Origin: Seison nebaliae
Taxonomy: Eukaryota > Rotifera > Pararotatoria > Seisonacea > Seisonidae
Length of the DNA stretch: 64,000 nucleotides
NCBI GenBank assembly: GCA_023231475.1
Contig: JALJEE010002282.1
Coordinates: 110,833 to 174,832 of the forward strand
Direction: 5' to 3'
Below, one piece after another: positions 1 through 12,372 of the stretch. The position numbers and the translations under genes are program-made. Each line of letters begins with the position of its first letter. Position 1 is the stretch's first letter. Below the pieces are notes generated by a model that was given only the letters and a program-made list of their open reading frames with translations, searched no databases and was not told the DNA's origin.

Positions 1-3000
1 TCTTCTTATCGGTTCCTCTTATCGGAAGTTGAGAGACCGAATATCGCCATAGGTAAAATTGAAGGGATCGATGCAGATGTGGAGGCTGAAGAACGACAAT
101 TAATCGAGACAACTCGACATCGATTCTCTCCGGAAATGTTTATGAATAAATTGAAATACAGTTTAATTTCGGTTCGTGGGAAATTTTATAAAAATAACGA
201 AATTTATTCCGTTCCGAAAATTGTGGGAAATAACAATAATTCTATATCGAATGAAGTGGCTATCGTGGGATTAAGAAGGAGACAAAGACATCGTTCTCTA
301 TCATCAATTTTCCATCTCAATCCAACAACCGGATTATTATCATTAAAAGAATCGATCGATCGTGAAATTGATGGAGATGAGATTCAGTTAAAAATCAATG
401 TTTTCGATGGTCTCTATCATGCTTATACCATTTGTACGATAGTGATAGTTGATGAGAATGATAATTCTCCAAAATTTCAAATATTAACACAAATCGAACA
501 ATCGACATCGGATCAATCGAAACGAGATAATAATGAAGATAATCAATTAACTATTCCAATTAATGTTAATGAATTGGCACCTCATGGAACATTTCTGACA
601 CGATTCCATTTGACTGATGAGGATAGTGAGGAGAGAGGTCAAACGATTTGTTGCGATATCGAATCTGATGTTCCCAATATCGTTCAATTGAGAATGTTAC
701 CAGATGCATCGATCGCTCTTATTACGAATTTGTCACCATTACCAATTCGTATGAATTCCACATACGATAAACAGAAACGATCAACTTCGCTTACAAACGA
801 TTATTATTATTATGGACGAGATAATGAAGATGAGATGAAATCGAATGGCCCAAATGAAAACGAGGAAATTTCTTTTGTTAATATCAGATTAACGGCGGAA
901 GATAATGCACCAAAATCAACGAGAAAGAGAACGGTGCAAAAGTTTCGTCTTCGAATTAAAGACGAAAATAATCATCGAGTTCAATTTAAGGGAGCTCAAG
1001 ATCAATTTATATTTTACGTGCAAGAAACGAATGAGAAAAACGGTAACCGTTTGAAAAATGTGGAGAATGCTCTCGGTAAATTGGAAGCGATCGATTTGAA
1101 AGATTTACCAGCAAATCGTCGTGTTGTTTATAAACTTTCATCAATTCTCTCTCAGAAAGATCGTCTTCCTTTATCATTCTCATTATTCCGAACATATTCA
1201 TCGGAATGTTATGATTCATATTCGTCTACTTTCCTTCATGACCTTCAATCGAACAAATATTTCAATAATTATTTCCTTACACCTCATCTCACTTTCAGTC
1301 ATAAGAGAAATCTATTGATAATGAAGAGTGAAGTGGATCGTGAAGAGATGGTGAGTGATATAAAGAAATTATTTCTCTTATATTTGAATACGATTGAATC
1401 GTTTCGAAATAGTCGAAAGAATAAGAATAAATTGGAATTATTGACGACTATTCTCGTCGAATCATTTTTTAAATCAAGTGAAATATCGAAACTTCTCAAA
1501 TTGACATCTCAATCTGTCATTTTAGGAAAGACGAGTAATATTCGCTCGATCTTATTACCGAGAATTGTATGGAAAGATCTCACTCCAACAATTCCCATAC
1601 TCGTTCGTGCATTGGATAGTAAATCATTTATTATGGAAGCGGAAATTATCGTGAGAGTAGTAGTGACTGATATTAATGATGTGGCTCCGAAATTCTTAAC
1701 AAATCAAACATTCTTCGAAGTCATTCCTGGTTATCAAGGTTATGTTGGTTCGATAAACGCGGTCGATAAAGATTCGGGAAATTTCCTTACGTACTATCTG
1801 GTGGATGTTGAACGAATTAATAATACGACGGAAACGGATGAAAGTCTTGTGAGATCACCAAGAAAGAAGAAGAAGAATTCACGTCGAACCATCAGAAAGA
1901 CGATGGATATCGATGTGGTAGAAGGAAGCAAATCATCCGATGTGAAAAAGGAAAAAATTTTCCAATCCGATTATTTCGATTATTTTAGTGTGGTGGCCAA
2001 CAACGGGCAAATATATACTACGTCCAGTCTCCTTTTAGGAAATGAAGAATTCCGTTTATCTATCGCCGTTACTGATGGAACTTTCACCACCACAACATCA
2101 GCCACTATTTACGTTCTTAATCATACGATGGCGAGTGATTGGCGTGCACCATCGTCAATGAATAATCGCCATGATTTCCAGAATTCTTATGATCCAAATT
2201 CGATGTATCATCGAAATCGATTAACGAAGAACGCCTTCAAACAATATTGGTTAATGAAATTGAATGATATTTTATCAAAACCGAAAATTGTTTATGGTGT
2301 GGGAGCGAGTCTTTTTATTCTATTGATCATCGCTATCATAATAACGGCGCTTGTTCGTCGATTTAAGAAACGACAAGTTCATCGTTCCGATAGAAGAGGA
2401 ACGAGATCGAATAATTCGAAATTAGACAAACATCATGATAAAGCGTCATATTCTCCCCTACTTGTACATCCGACAACATTTAGGAATTCAAATACTGAAT
2501 CGGAAACATTCTCCGACGACGTGACGCATTCGAATGAGAGGAAATTAGTCGATAAATTATTTGCAATTGATGAGAATTCAACAATTTGTACTTCACCTAC
2601 TCATTCAGGCAATTCGTACAGTTAGACGAGATTTTTTCATTTAATTTTTTCAATTTATTCTTATTAGACGGCAAATCAACCATTCAACGATTGAATGATA
2701 TCAGGAAATCAGATATCAATCGTCAAAGTGTGGAAAGTGGATCTTATGATGATCCGAATGATTCGCTCAATAGTGCCACTGTTCGCACAGGTCTCAGTAA
2801 CAACGGAAATTATGATATGGGCTCAGATAATTCAGAACCGACATGGCCCTTCGCCTACTCGACATTATCAACGACAGTGAAACCAAGTTACTGTCGAAAC
2901 GAAGTGAACAATTCAGGAATGTTCAAATCTCAAAATGATCTAACTACTCCAATCAATAAGATATATCGATATCAACAAAGGCAATCACCCAACAAACTCA

Positions 3001-3065
3001 TCAATCATTCACCTATGATAGTAACAAACGGACACACCATAAATGATAATGTCGATTATGTATAG
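1..3065 (+). CDS. Cadherin/protocadherin-type adhesion receptor, 3' part
   Basis: The frame is open from base 1, so the 5' end lies outside the window. Exons: <1-2620 and 2668-3065, about 1005 residues seen; the 47-bp intron (gttaga...ttag) restores frame past a stop at 2623. Cadherin calcium motifs are clear: DENDNSPKF (about 443-470) and DINDVAPKF (about 1668-1694), plus LKESIDRE-type linkers. One membrane helix lies at about 2288-2357 (VYGVGASLFILLIIAIIITA), followed by a roughly 215-residue basic then Ser/Asn-rich cytoplasmic tail ending VDYV. The family mediates calcium-dependent cell adhesion; no catenin-binding domain is recognisable, so a protocadherin-like role is likelier than a classical one. 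Several repeats are degenerate and carry Lys/Arg-rich inserts. The subfamily is not identifiable. Confidence 0.88.
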
Positions 3066-4789
3066 CGCGGATGATTTCTGTTTATCACACCTCATTTTAT
3101 ATTTTCCAAACTCAATACTCTTCAGTCATTATACCTCACACGTATTTGTATAGTTATTTAACGTTTCCATCGCTTTAATCTCATTCAACTCTCGCTCGAT
3201 GGTTGACCGATTAATCGCCAATAATTCATATGAAATTCTCCAAATGAATCTTGTGCATCTGATTTTACCAATTTTTAAATCATTCTTTTAAATAAATCGA
3301 TCTGGTTTTCCTTTCTCTTCGCAATACCATCCTAAACTCAATGATATATACAAAATGTTAAAAACCAAATAATAATTGAATTGGAAAAATAATAATTATA
3401 ATTTCACGTTGATTCTATCAGTATTAAAAGTAATTACACCTATTATCTCAGACATAATAAGCAGAGCAAATTACTATGACTATTTATAACAAGTTCATCT
3501 TTTATTCTTCTCGACTATCAGAGGAACTTTCTGACGATTTTATTTTACTAATCCTTTCGTTACTAAACTCTTTTTTGTCCTGTTTCTATCATTTCGTTAA
3601 TAACCGGCATCTTCATTGATCAATAGGAGATCGATTAACGTTCGTTGTCGTTCTTCCCAATGACAAGAAAAATGGATTCAAAAAAATTGCAAGTCGATTT
3701 AATTCAGAAATTCGCTTAAGGTACTTATTCCAAAATTCAAAGTTGAACTGACCGGGTCTGTTGGTAATTTTATCAGTTATTATTTCTAACAATTCTTCTC
3801 ATTTTCAGATTGTTGATAATTTGGAGAAAATCCGTCTTTCAAGTTGTTTTTCTAGCATCAATTCCGATTTTTCAGGAATGGCGAGACGTGATGACCTTTA
3901 GATTTCAAGCATTTTTCAAACATCACTCATTGAGGTGGATGAAGAAGGGATGAAAGCTAGATCAGCAATGAGAGTCAATTATAGATATGTATGTCCCGTT
4001 ATGGTGATAAAATTTTATGAAATGATTTGTGATCGTCCTTTCATTACTTTTTTTTCCTGAGAGACTCAATATGATACTTTTTGCCGGATATTTTGCAAAT
4101 CCGCAAAAAGTTATTAAATGAGATTTTTGTTTAAGGATTTCCTTTTGTAGAGTTTAATTGAAATCTTAAAAATTTATTTTGTAAATTTCATTTAAATTCT
4201 TTCAACTTTACATCTCTAAATGTAAAGAGCTTTGTTATTTTCAATTTGAATTTCATCCGAAATAAAAGTTAATCGACATATAACAATGTACTAAAACCAT
4301 TGGTAAACTTGTTGTTTATCAGTTCACAATTCAAATTTATTTCTTACAATACCATTAGATATTCTTGAGATGACATAAAAGGAACTAAATTAGTCAAAAA
4401 AATTAACAGCAGGAAGTCAAAGGAACTTGAATATAAAACCACGAGACAATAAATCATGGAAACATTCCATCATAACGGTTATAGTTCCAGTTGAAAAATT
4501 CATCAATTTCAAAGAACTGATAATATAAAAAATATGTTGGACAACAAATGTTTTAACATGGTTTTATGTGTGAATTAATTGAATCATGGTGATTCAATCG
4601 TAATAAATTTCGATTTATATAAAATTCAATTTCTAAATGAAAATATTTTTATTGGTCACCTGCAATTTATAGTTTAAATTGCCATTCTTTCATTTTATGG
4701 AAATTATTCATTATCTAATCATTATCTATTTTTCTAAATCATTATTTTTATTCCAAAATTATTTAATATCAGATAGAGACAATTGTATT
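3066..4789. other. Intergenic, AT-rich
   Basis: About 1.7 kb between the cadherin stop and the small secreted-protein gene. It should hold the cadherin 3' UTR (an AATAAA-like aaataaatcg lies near 3289-3298). I see no ORF with coding character on either strand, and no tRNA or clear repeat. Confidence 0.5.
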
Positions 4790-5121
4790 ATGCAGATAAT
4801 TTTAACTTTATTTCTTTTATCATTCAACTGGAGTTAATTTTATATGATCATTTAAAAAGTTAAATCAACTTTAAATTAGGTCTATCTTATCCATTTTATG
4901 GTTCTGGAAATATCGGAAATTTCCAATTTAATGGTGGACAATCTCAAGGATATAAGACAAACGATAACGAAGATGTCCAAACACAAGGTGTTTCAGTGAA
5001 AAGTGAGAATGGAGGAGGATATGGTGCAATTTCTTTGACGCAAAGTCAAACTGGTAAAATTCATGAATATTATCCAAAACCTGTTTATTGGCCGAATGAT
5101 TATGATAATTTTTATTATTAA
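4790..5121 (+). CDS. Small secreted Gly/Tyr-rich protein, 94 aa
   Basis: Two exons, 4790-4832 and 4880-5121, joined across a 47-bp intron (gttaat...ttag) in phase 1; the 285-nt sum is an exact 95 codons. Residues 1-14 (MQIILTLFLLSFNW) form a signal peptide, so the product should be secreted. The mature part is Gly/Ser/Gln/Tyr-rich and ends with a Tyr/Asp-rich tail (NDYDNFYY). No cysteines follow the signal peptide, which argues against a disulphide-rich toxin or antimicrobial peptide. A cuticle, silk-like or extracellular matrix role is possible from composition only; I do not recognise a family. An upstream ATG at 4637 (MKIFLLVTC) was considered but its phase does not fit the second exon. 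Confidence 0.62.
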
Positions 5122-5275
5122 TAAATTGAAGAAAATTTTTAGAGTCTCTTTCTTCCGAATTGTTCAATTGGAAATTAATTTTTAATTTTCTTGAAATGTC
5201 AAACTTTTCACTTTAGTTCTCGTTTCGTTTTTTTCTTCTAGTAATTCTTCTAGCTGTCCAGTGGAATATAGAACG

Positions 5276-7077
5276 ATGATCTATATCGTTCTAATGCTGG
5301 TAGTTATTCTACTGATTGGTTCGCTTAATATATTTAGTTTCTCACGTCCACCAAATGTCTATTATAAACCGTGCTCGAGATTCGTTCGAAATCTTCTCAT
5401 TAATACTCCGATAACTCATCAAATGTTCATAAAAATTTCATTGATTCCTTCATTCATTTCCATAACATAGATATTATCCACCGTTGTTATGGGGTAAAAA
5501 TATGTTTCTCCAACACATCGTATACGGATGTTTCTTCCAACGTTACAAAATGACAAGCCTCTCCGGCCAAAAAGGAAGTCTCAAATTACCAGATGGAGCA
5601 TTAGTCTATTTTCATTTGTATGAGACACAGAATAAATTCACCTGTTCATATTTATTAATTATGATATTATATTTTTTTCTTCAGATAATTACAACGGAGA
5701 AGAACCGCAAGATGTTGACGTAACTTTACTAATTTGTCCTGGTTTAGCATCTAACAGTAATACAGCTCATGTTAATTCGTTAGCGAGATATGCTAAAGAT
5801 AATGGTATGCGAGTTGTTAACAAAAATTTCTCAATATTCATATTAAATAAAATTTTTATTTATTTAGTTCGTTTTAGATCATTTGGGAACTGGCCTCAAT
5901 GCAATTGTCACACCTCGAGTTTATAATTATGGTGACACTCTGGAATTGGTCGCTCTTACTAAATATATCAAGTTGGACAATTTCCTTGAACAATTTTTTA
6001 AAATTTATTTTACAATTTATCAATTTTCAAATTTAGGGGTAAATATTTAAACACTCATTTATTTGCTGTTGGATTATCGATGGGAGCGAACATGTTGTTA
6101 CGAGCTGTTGGTTTAATGAGCGAGAAATCTCAGACGGAATTTTTTGAAGCTGTCATCTCAATCTGTCAAGGATATGATATAAATAAGTTAAAGAGTATTA
6201 AATGAACATCTGTTAAACTATTATTGATCAGATGTATCGGATATATGTTGAGTTGGGAAAATGGTAGGTATTTACTTGCCATGAAAACGGGATCGTTTCA
6301 AAAAAGAATTCTAACTCGTCATCAAGACGTACTGTTAACGGATGCGGAACTGAAGAAACACAAGTTGAATGTCGAGGAAATAATGAATTCGACGACATTA
6401 TTAGATTTCGATGAAGCATACACAAGGTCATCTATTAAAATGAGAGAGAATTGAAATTTGAAATTTTCCAATTAGAAAAGTTAAAGGATTTCCATCAGTC
6501 AGATCGTTCTACGAATGGTCCAGTTGCGTCAATAGTATGTACGACGTTAAATTTCCAATATGACTCACAATTAAGAAAATTCTGATATAGATTAAAATTC
6601 CGGTTTTGTGCGTAAATTCAGAAGATGACGAATTAGTTCCCAGATACATTTTCGATATTCCAATTAGATTAACAGGTTCTCATAACCATATTTTTAGTAG
6701 AGAGTCACTCCCTATAGATGTTAACGAGAAAGCTTTATTTATAACTACCACTCATGGTGGTCATCTGTGCTATTTTGAAAATGGATTCATTTTACCCGAT
6801 AAAGTGGCTTGGTGTGAAAGATTAGTAGTCCAATACAGTCAAGCGGTTATCGGCATTAAATATTCAGCAGTAAACAAAAGTGGAGAATTGAGCCGGTTAG
6901 TGAACTCTCGAAATTTTGTTGAACATATGTTAATTAATATAATTTAGAATTGATACAGAACATCTTCAAATTGTACCAGGTTCAAGAAGTCAATGTAAAG
7001 CTAAAATCGGTTCAAAATCATCAAAAGATTTATCAGAAGCCATATCTGAATTGACATTAAAAGTAAAGTTAGAATAA
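5276..7077 (+). CDS. ABHD2: ABHD2-type alpha/beta hydrolase (monoacylglycerol lipase)
   Basis: Nine exons: 5276-5424, 5471-5643, 5685-5815, 5868-5971, 6037-6186, 6232-6426, 6476-6545, 6591-6895, 6948-7077; 1407 nt, 468 aa. Residues 2-20 are a signal-anchor helix, then the family landmarks appear in order: PPLLWGK, LICPGLAS, LDHLGTG, nucleophile elbow GLSMG (Ser200), VLCVNSEDDELV (Asp336/337) and THGGHLCYFE (His382). All three catalytic residues are therefore present. Vertebrate ABHD2 is about 425 aa; the extra length is mostly a C-terminal tail. The family sits in endoplasmic reticulum or plasma membrane and hydrolyses acylglycerols. Seven of the eight introns start GTT. The start at 5276 gives the membrane anchor directly; a GTG 15 bp upstream is not needed. 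Confidence 0.93.
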
Positions 7078-7629
7078 CGAAAATATTACTAGAAATATTC
7101 AACAGACGAAATTTTGGCAATTATGAATTAAAATTTAAATATTCTCCTCATTTCCGTTTGATGATTTTATAAAATTGAAAGAAATTTAATTCACATTTGG
7201 TAATTTTATAAAATTAAAAGAATAAATTAATTAAAAAGAAATTTAATATCCATTTAATTATTATATAAAATAGAGAAAAATTTTAATTTCCGTTTGACCT
7301 TTTAAATAAAATTGGAAGAAGTTTAGTTTCTATTTCAAGCGACAGAGTTTTAAATACCTTTGAAAGATAAAATTATGGGGATATGCTTGAAATTTCGTTT
7401 TGTCCTTTAAATGGATTATTAAAATGAAAAAGGAAAGAGAATTAATCTAAATTTTACTAAATTCTCAATAAGAGGACGATAATATATCGATTGGAGAGAG
7501 TACAAACGAATGAGTATTGATGTTAAAAAGTGTTAATAGAAATATATAGACGAAAATTTGATGAAGGAAAGACATTTGAATGAATGAGAAAAAACATCAT
7601 TATTCACGTCATTTCTAAAATCGACATCT
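7078..7629. other. Intergenic with degenerate tandem repeat
   Basis: No gene seen. Between about 7135 and 7335 a unit of roughly 60 bp recurs three to four times with divergence; each copy has a form of 'tttccgtttgat' followed by 'attttataaaatt(g/a)aaag' and 'aaatttaat'. It looks like an old local duplication. Confidence 0.4.
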
Positions 7630-8454
7630 ATGAAAACCGGACTTATGATTCAGAAAGATGATACGTTGAATTGTGGTGAGTGCAAACGAAGTTTCCCCTT
7701 GCGAGATATAACTCTCTTCTTTCAACATAAAATCGAACAATGCCAAGAGAACAGTCCCGTCGACGAAGATATCGAGGATACGGTGAAGAGTTGTATTTTG
7801 GCTTGTTCGAAATGTGAAAAAAAATTCCGTGACGCTCGTCGTTTATTGGAACATATTGAGTATCATCACCATCAAAATATTTTTATTGATATATGTTGTC
7901 CCGAGAAGACGAAACATAGTCCGTCGACATTATGTTGTGGGAAAATTGAAATAGATGACGAAGAAAATTCGAATGATATTAGTCAAACGAGTAATGGAAT
8001 AAGTTTGATAGAGAAGAATCAGTTGAAGATGAATGAGAAAGATGTGAAACAGAATATTAAACGATTCCAATGTGATAAATGTGAATATGAAGCATTCCAA
8101 CGGATCCATCTCAGGAAACATATTTCAACGAAACATACGAATTGTTTTACTAAATTATGTTTCTTCCAATTATCATTTCTTTTCAGCCAAACCTTACAAA
8201 TGTACCAATTGTCCTTATTCGACGGTAGAGAAGAGTCATTTACGTGTTCATTATCGTATACATACAGGTATAGATCATTCTTTCTTTCTCCTTCTACAGT
8301 CCATCTATAGGTGAACGTCCATTTAAATGCAATTATTGTCAATATCGAAGCGCTCAAAATGGAGCACTGAAAGTTCATTTTTACCTTAATTCATTTCAAT
8401 CATTCTTTCTCCATTCAGAGTCATGTTAAACGGAAACATAAGGAAAAATTTTGA
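7630..8454 (+). CDS. C2H2 zinc-finger protein, 230 aa
   Basis: Four exons: 7630-8143, 8187-8267, 8311-8372, 8419-8454 (the last only 36 nt); 693 nt. Residues 15-40 hold a degenerate Cys pair with a distant His, about 58-80 a C2H2 finger, 147-169 a finger, then two tandem fingers at about 174-197 and 202-225. The TGERPF linker between the last two is the classic DNA-binding linker, and the final finger is completed only after splicing (ALKSHVKRKH). Such proteins bind DNA in the nucleus, here probably as a regulator. The terminal fingers recall REST/ZFP64-like proteins, but this is too short to name. No repression domain is visible. Confidence 0.82.
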
Positions 8455-8756
8455 AACCAGTTCTCTTCCTTCCTTCTTTCTTCTTCTAAATATTTTCCTT
8501 TTACAAGATTCATTCTACAATTAATTTTTAATTTTAGTTTCACCAATAAAGCGACATGTACAACATTACTTCTTAATTTATAAGATGATTAAAACAAAAT
8601 ATTTTATTAAATATGTTTATTAAAAATATTAAGGATGAAAATTTTATTTTTTCGTTTTTCTACAAATAAAATTTTTAATTTCTCATAATTTCACTCGAAT
8701 TTTAATAAAAAAACGGCAATTTCTAATAAATATGTCTGATAAATCATAAAAAGTTC

Positions 8757-11327
8757 TTATTCCATCCATGGCGAATAATCGAATGGTTTCATTCTTGCAC
8801 AACGTATCACTTTGTGTCTGTTCATTAAATAGTTGAGTTTAAAAAGAATCAGTGAGGGGACTACTAACCCCGAGTCAGGAAGACGAAATGCTTTGGGTTG
8901 AATTTCTCTCATATTTTCTATGACATCACATAAAATCCTCGATAAGGATGTTTGTCTGATCGATGTCAATTGATCTAAATAATTTTAAAATTAAAAATTT
9001 CAAAAATTCAAAAATTGAACTTCGGGAAAATGCTCCAGGGTGTATAGTCGGCGAATTTTCGTACCAATAACGATCTCCTCTTTTTAAGCGATCGAATTGT
9101 TCGGCCAACAGACAACCAAATGTTATTCCAACGATACCATTCTTTCTCGGTTTCTCACCAAAACCACCAGTAACCAGATCGATATCATTAACATTTCTAC
9201 ATTAATCCATTTCACAGATGATGAATAATAAAAGAGTATATCCAACTTAAACAACGACTTCCATTTACTGATGGTTTCAGACGAAATTGTTACAAAATTA
9301 TTCTGCTTCAAGTCATCAAATGAATTTATAGTTTCCGTACGACCAAATATCATTTTCATACATCTCTTCCTCCAAAACACATAAGATTGAGCTCCAAAAT
9401 CTCTTGTTCTCAATATGTCTAAAGAAGTTAAATCTTGTGCACTTGTAACTTTTCCATCTGAAAAATAGAAAATAAAGAATTAAGTGAATTTTTTAAAATT
9501 TAAATTAAACTTTGATCTGTTCGTTGAAATAAACGTGAATGAATAGCAATTGGAACTTCGTTATTCATTCGAGATGCAGCATCAGCAATCATACCATGAG
9601 TATATCCGGAAATGCCACCACCATTCTTTTCACTAGAATGAAAAATTTAGATATAAATAAATTAATGTGAAAGATGAACTCGAATAATCCTTCCGAATTA
9701 AAATAATTCGCTCTCAATTCCTCAGTTTTCAATATTTTATATTTATCGTCTCTTATTGAAATTGTGTCACGAATTTGTGCATGACCAAAACGAAAAGCCA
9801 AATTAAATTCGACGGCTAATCTTGGATCAATATTCGAATCATAACCACTGAAGAATCCGTTATCCAAATAAGATTTTTGTGATGTCTCTTTCGCCTCCCA
9901 ATCGGACAAATGACGGAAACTGTATAAATTGAAACTTTCCATCAACTCGTCTCCGATAGCGACAGAAAGATATTCGTTATAAATGACATGTTGAAATTCC
10001 GATATGGCGATATGTCGTGCTTCCTATCGTTCTAATGGTTAGAATGATAAAATGAGTACAGTTAACGGAAACTTCAAATATTCGTTCGTCTTCCCAAGAA
10101 GGATTTATTGCTGATAAAATTCGAGCACGTTCGTTATGTAATCTCATGAAAATTGTATGAGTTATCATCAATAATTTATTCTCGTTGACACGAGGATCTC
10201 CCGCACGGAAACATTTCACTTTAGAATTGAAAGGACAATTGATTGAATTTGGAAGAAAATCTAATTGACGAAATTGATCACCATTCGTCACTTCCAATAA
10301 GCCTAAAATAATTTTCAATAAATTTGAATTATCTCTCATAAAATCAACCGTTCTTAAACGATCTCAACAAAGCCATTTCTTCCCTAGAATTACCATAGAC
10401 TGTTGAAAGATCTATCCAAGAATTCGGTCCATTAATCGGTGTACGAAAACCAGGACATTCGTCCGATGTTGTGAAAGTTTTCTTTCTCGTTTGTTTTAGA
10501 CATTCAGTGATGTTACTCAACCATTTATCATCCTCACTAATCGAAATACTTTGACACATACCTTCTTGTCTCTTCGAACAAGGACATGCTAAAAATGAAA
10601 AAATTTCCACAAATATTATGAAATAAAAATCATTGTATAAATTCCTGAACATAATTTAAGTTCATCATCCGAAAAATTCGTTTAAATTTCAAATTATTAA
10701 ATTATTGTATATTATATTGTTATATTTGTTAAATTAAATTGCGAATTTATTGTTGAAAATTATTAATACGAACATGCTGATTCACTACCGCTAGCTTGTG
10801 TGAGATCGTGACTAAGAAATTGTCCAAAAACCATATGAAAATGATTAACTATTTTACTTTTAGTTAAGACTGTGGGACGATTGGGATTTGGAGGAACGTT
10901 GAATGACTCTAAAGTTATTTTCCTGATATTGGGTAAGTCACCACCATTCTCAGACTTTTTATGCTCAGTCGATCTACCTGGAATATACATGTGGAAAATG
11001 ATTATAATGTCAAAGTAGAATGAAAAAAACTTGACTCATAATTAACTTTGGCTAGTCGTAACATCGGCGATTTTCTTACTCCCCACCATTTATGATTAAT
11101 ATTATTGCACACACCTAATAGAGTACGAAACTTCGATCGAGTGGAACATTCGGAAGTTGCCGAAATAGCATCTCCAAGATCGTAATCACATGGTTCCGTA
11201 TTTCTGTTAGAAAAAACGGATTTTGAAAATTGAAAAAATTATTTATTTTTAACTCAGTTCTCAAATCAATTGCGAATAGTTGAGAGAGATTGATGAAAAG
11301 GAATATAGAAAATCTAAGAATTTCCAT
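8757..11327 (-). CDS. Secreted animal haem peroxidase (chorion peroxidase-like)
   Basis: Ten exons in transcript order: 11254-11327, 11031-11203, 10774-10977, 10349-10588, 10073-10302, 9680-10023, 9511-9632, 9247-9457, 9021-9196, 8757-8974; 1992 nt, 663 aa. Residues 1-20 are a signal peptide. Landmarks: RTLLGVCNN, GQFLSHDL with distal His139, WIDLSTVYGN, DPRVNE (Arg268 and Glu271, matching Arg239/Glu242 of myeloperoxidase), FRFGHA with proximal His388, and LKRGDRYWYEN. The Asp preceding the distal His in most family members, one of the residues that bonds covalently to haem, is Ser138 here. The family oxidises substrates with hydrogen peroxide and can crosslink eggshell or cuticle proteins. 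All nine introns start GTT; the largest is 185 bp. Confidence 0.93.
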
Positions 11328-11586
11328 ATCATCAAATATTTATGAGGGAGAATATGCCTCGTAGTATTCCATGATGAAAGGAAGATGTTTGGGGAGAACA
11401 TTAACTAAATACTTTCACAATTCCATTAATTCCTGATGGTTCCATTGGGTGAAATCTGCTAAGTAAATAAATGAATATTACAGCCTACGCTTCATGACTA
11501 CCATATCTTTGCTTTGATCATCTTTACTTCAATCATCCATTCCAATTCAATAACATCAACACCGTTACCATGGAGACGATAGAAAA
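11328..11586. promoter_or_regulatory. Divergent promoter, peroxidase / IFT22
   Basis: 259 bp separate the two start codons, so both 5' UTRs and promoters must lie here or overlap. No canonical TATA box stands out. Confidence 0.4.
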
Positions 11587-12337
11587 ATGTCTGGTTCTCT
11601 GAAAATCTGTGTTCTAGGTCCAAAAGAAGTTCCATTTTTTTCATCAATTCATTTTAGATAATTTTTGTCTTGAACAGAGTGGCAAAACGACCTTATCAAA
11701 TTTTCTGTATAATGACGAAGTGAACATCTCTCAGAACTATATTAAAACAGAAGGTGTTCGAATATTGGACATCCATCAGAGATATTCGGAAATACAAAGT
11801 ACTCCACTTCACATTAACATTTGGGATTGTAGTGGGAATAGTCCGAAGTGCTCTCATTTTATTCACTCTCCTCTTCTCTCTATTTGCCAATTGATCAGAT
11901 ATCAACGAGTATGGAATACATTCAAAAAGAATTGTAACGGAATTGTTTTCGTTTATAATCCCGAAAATTCCACTCATGGTCAAGCGATGGATGATTAGTT
12001 CGATTTGATATCTATTCCATCTTTTCCCCTTTCTCTTTCTCTTTTTCATTTTAGTTATCGATATTTCGTCGAGAATAATAAAACGAATTCCCCCGAAATT
12101 TTAGTCGTCGCATATCGGAAAGAAGGGAAAATTAATGCCGCAACAAAACTATGTTAATTCTCTTTTAATTTTTCTTTCTAATTTTCAAAAATTTTCTCCT
12201 GTAATTTCTATTAATTTTCAGCGAATAAATTTGCCAAGACCCAAATCACCAGTATCGATTTGAATGATCGAATATCGATCAATGAATTTAAAGAAGCTTT
12301 CGTTTATTTTCTTGAAAAGATAGTGGAGAGGAAATAA
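11587..12337 (+). CDS. IFT22: IFT22/RABL5 small GTPase-like, intraflagellar transport
   Basis: Five exons: 11587-11628, 11678-11847, 11899-11997, 12055-12152, 12222-12337; 525 nt, 174 aa (human protein 185). The P-loop GPKESGKT (residues 11-18) is built across the first intron. EGVRILD (39-45) and IWDCSGN (62-68, the WDxxG element) match IFT22, as does GIVFVYNPE. No NKxD guanine-specificity motif is visible, which is also true of vertebrate IFT22. It is a subunit of the IFT-B complex that carries cargo along cilia; in an arthropod that means sensory neuron cilia or sperm. Its stop lies 35 bp from the stop of the convergent PDZ gene. Confidence 0.88.
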
Positions 12338-12372
12338 ATAGATTACATGATCGATTAATTTATTAATATTAA

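Noticed and set aside
5804-5816. GTATGC donor in ABHD2 exon 3
   Set aside because: It is nearer to the textbook consensus, but using it breaks alignment; the GTTAAC donor restores FVLDHLGTG exactly.
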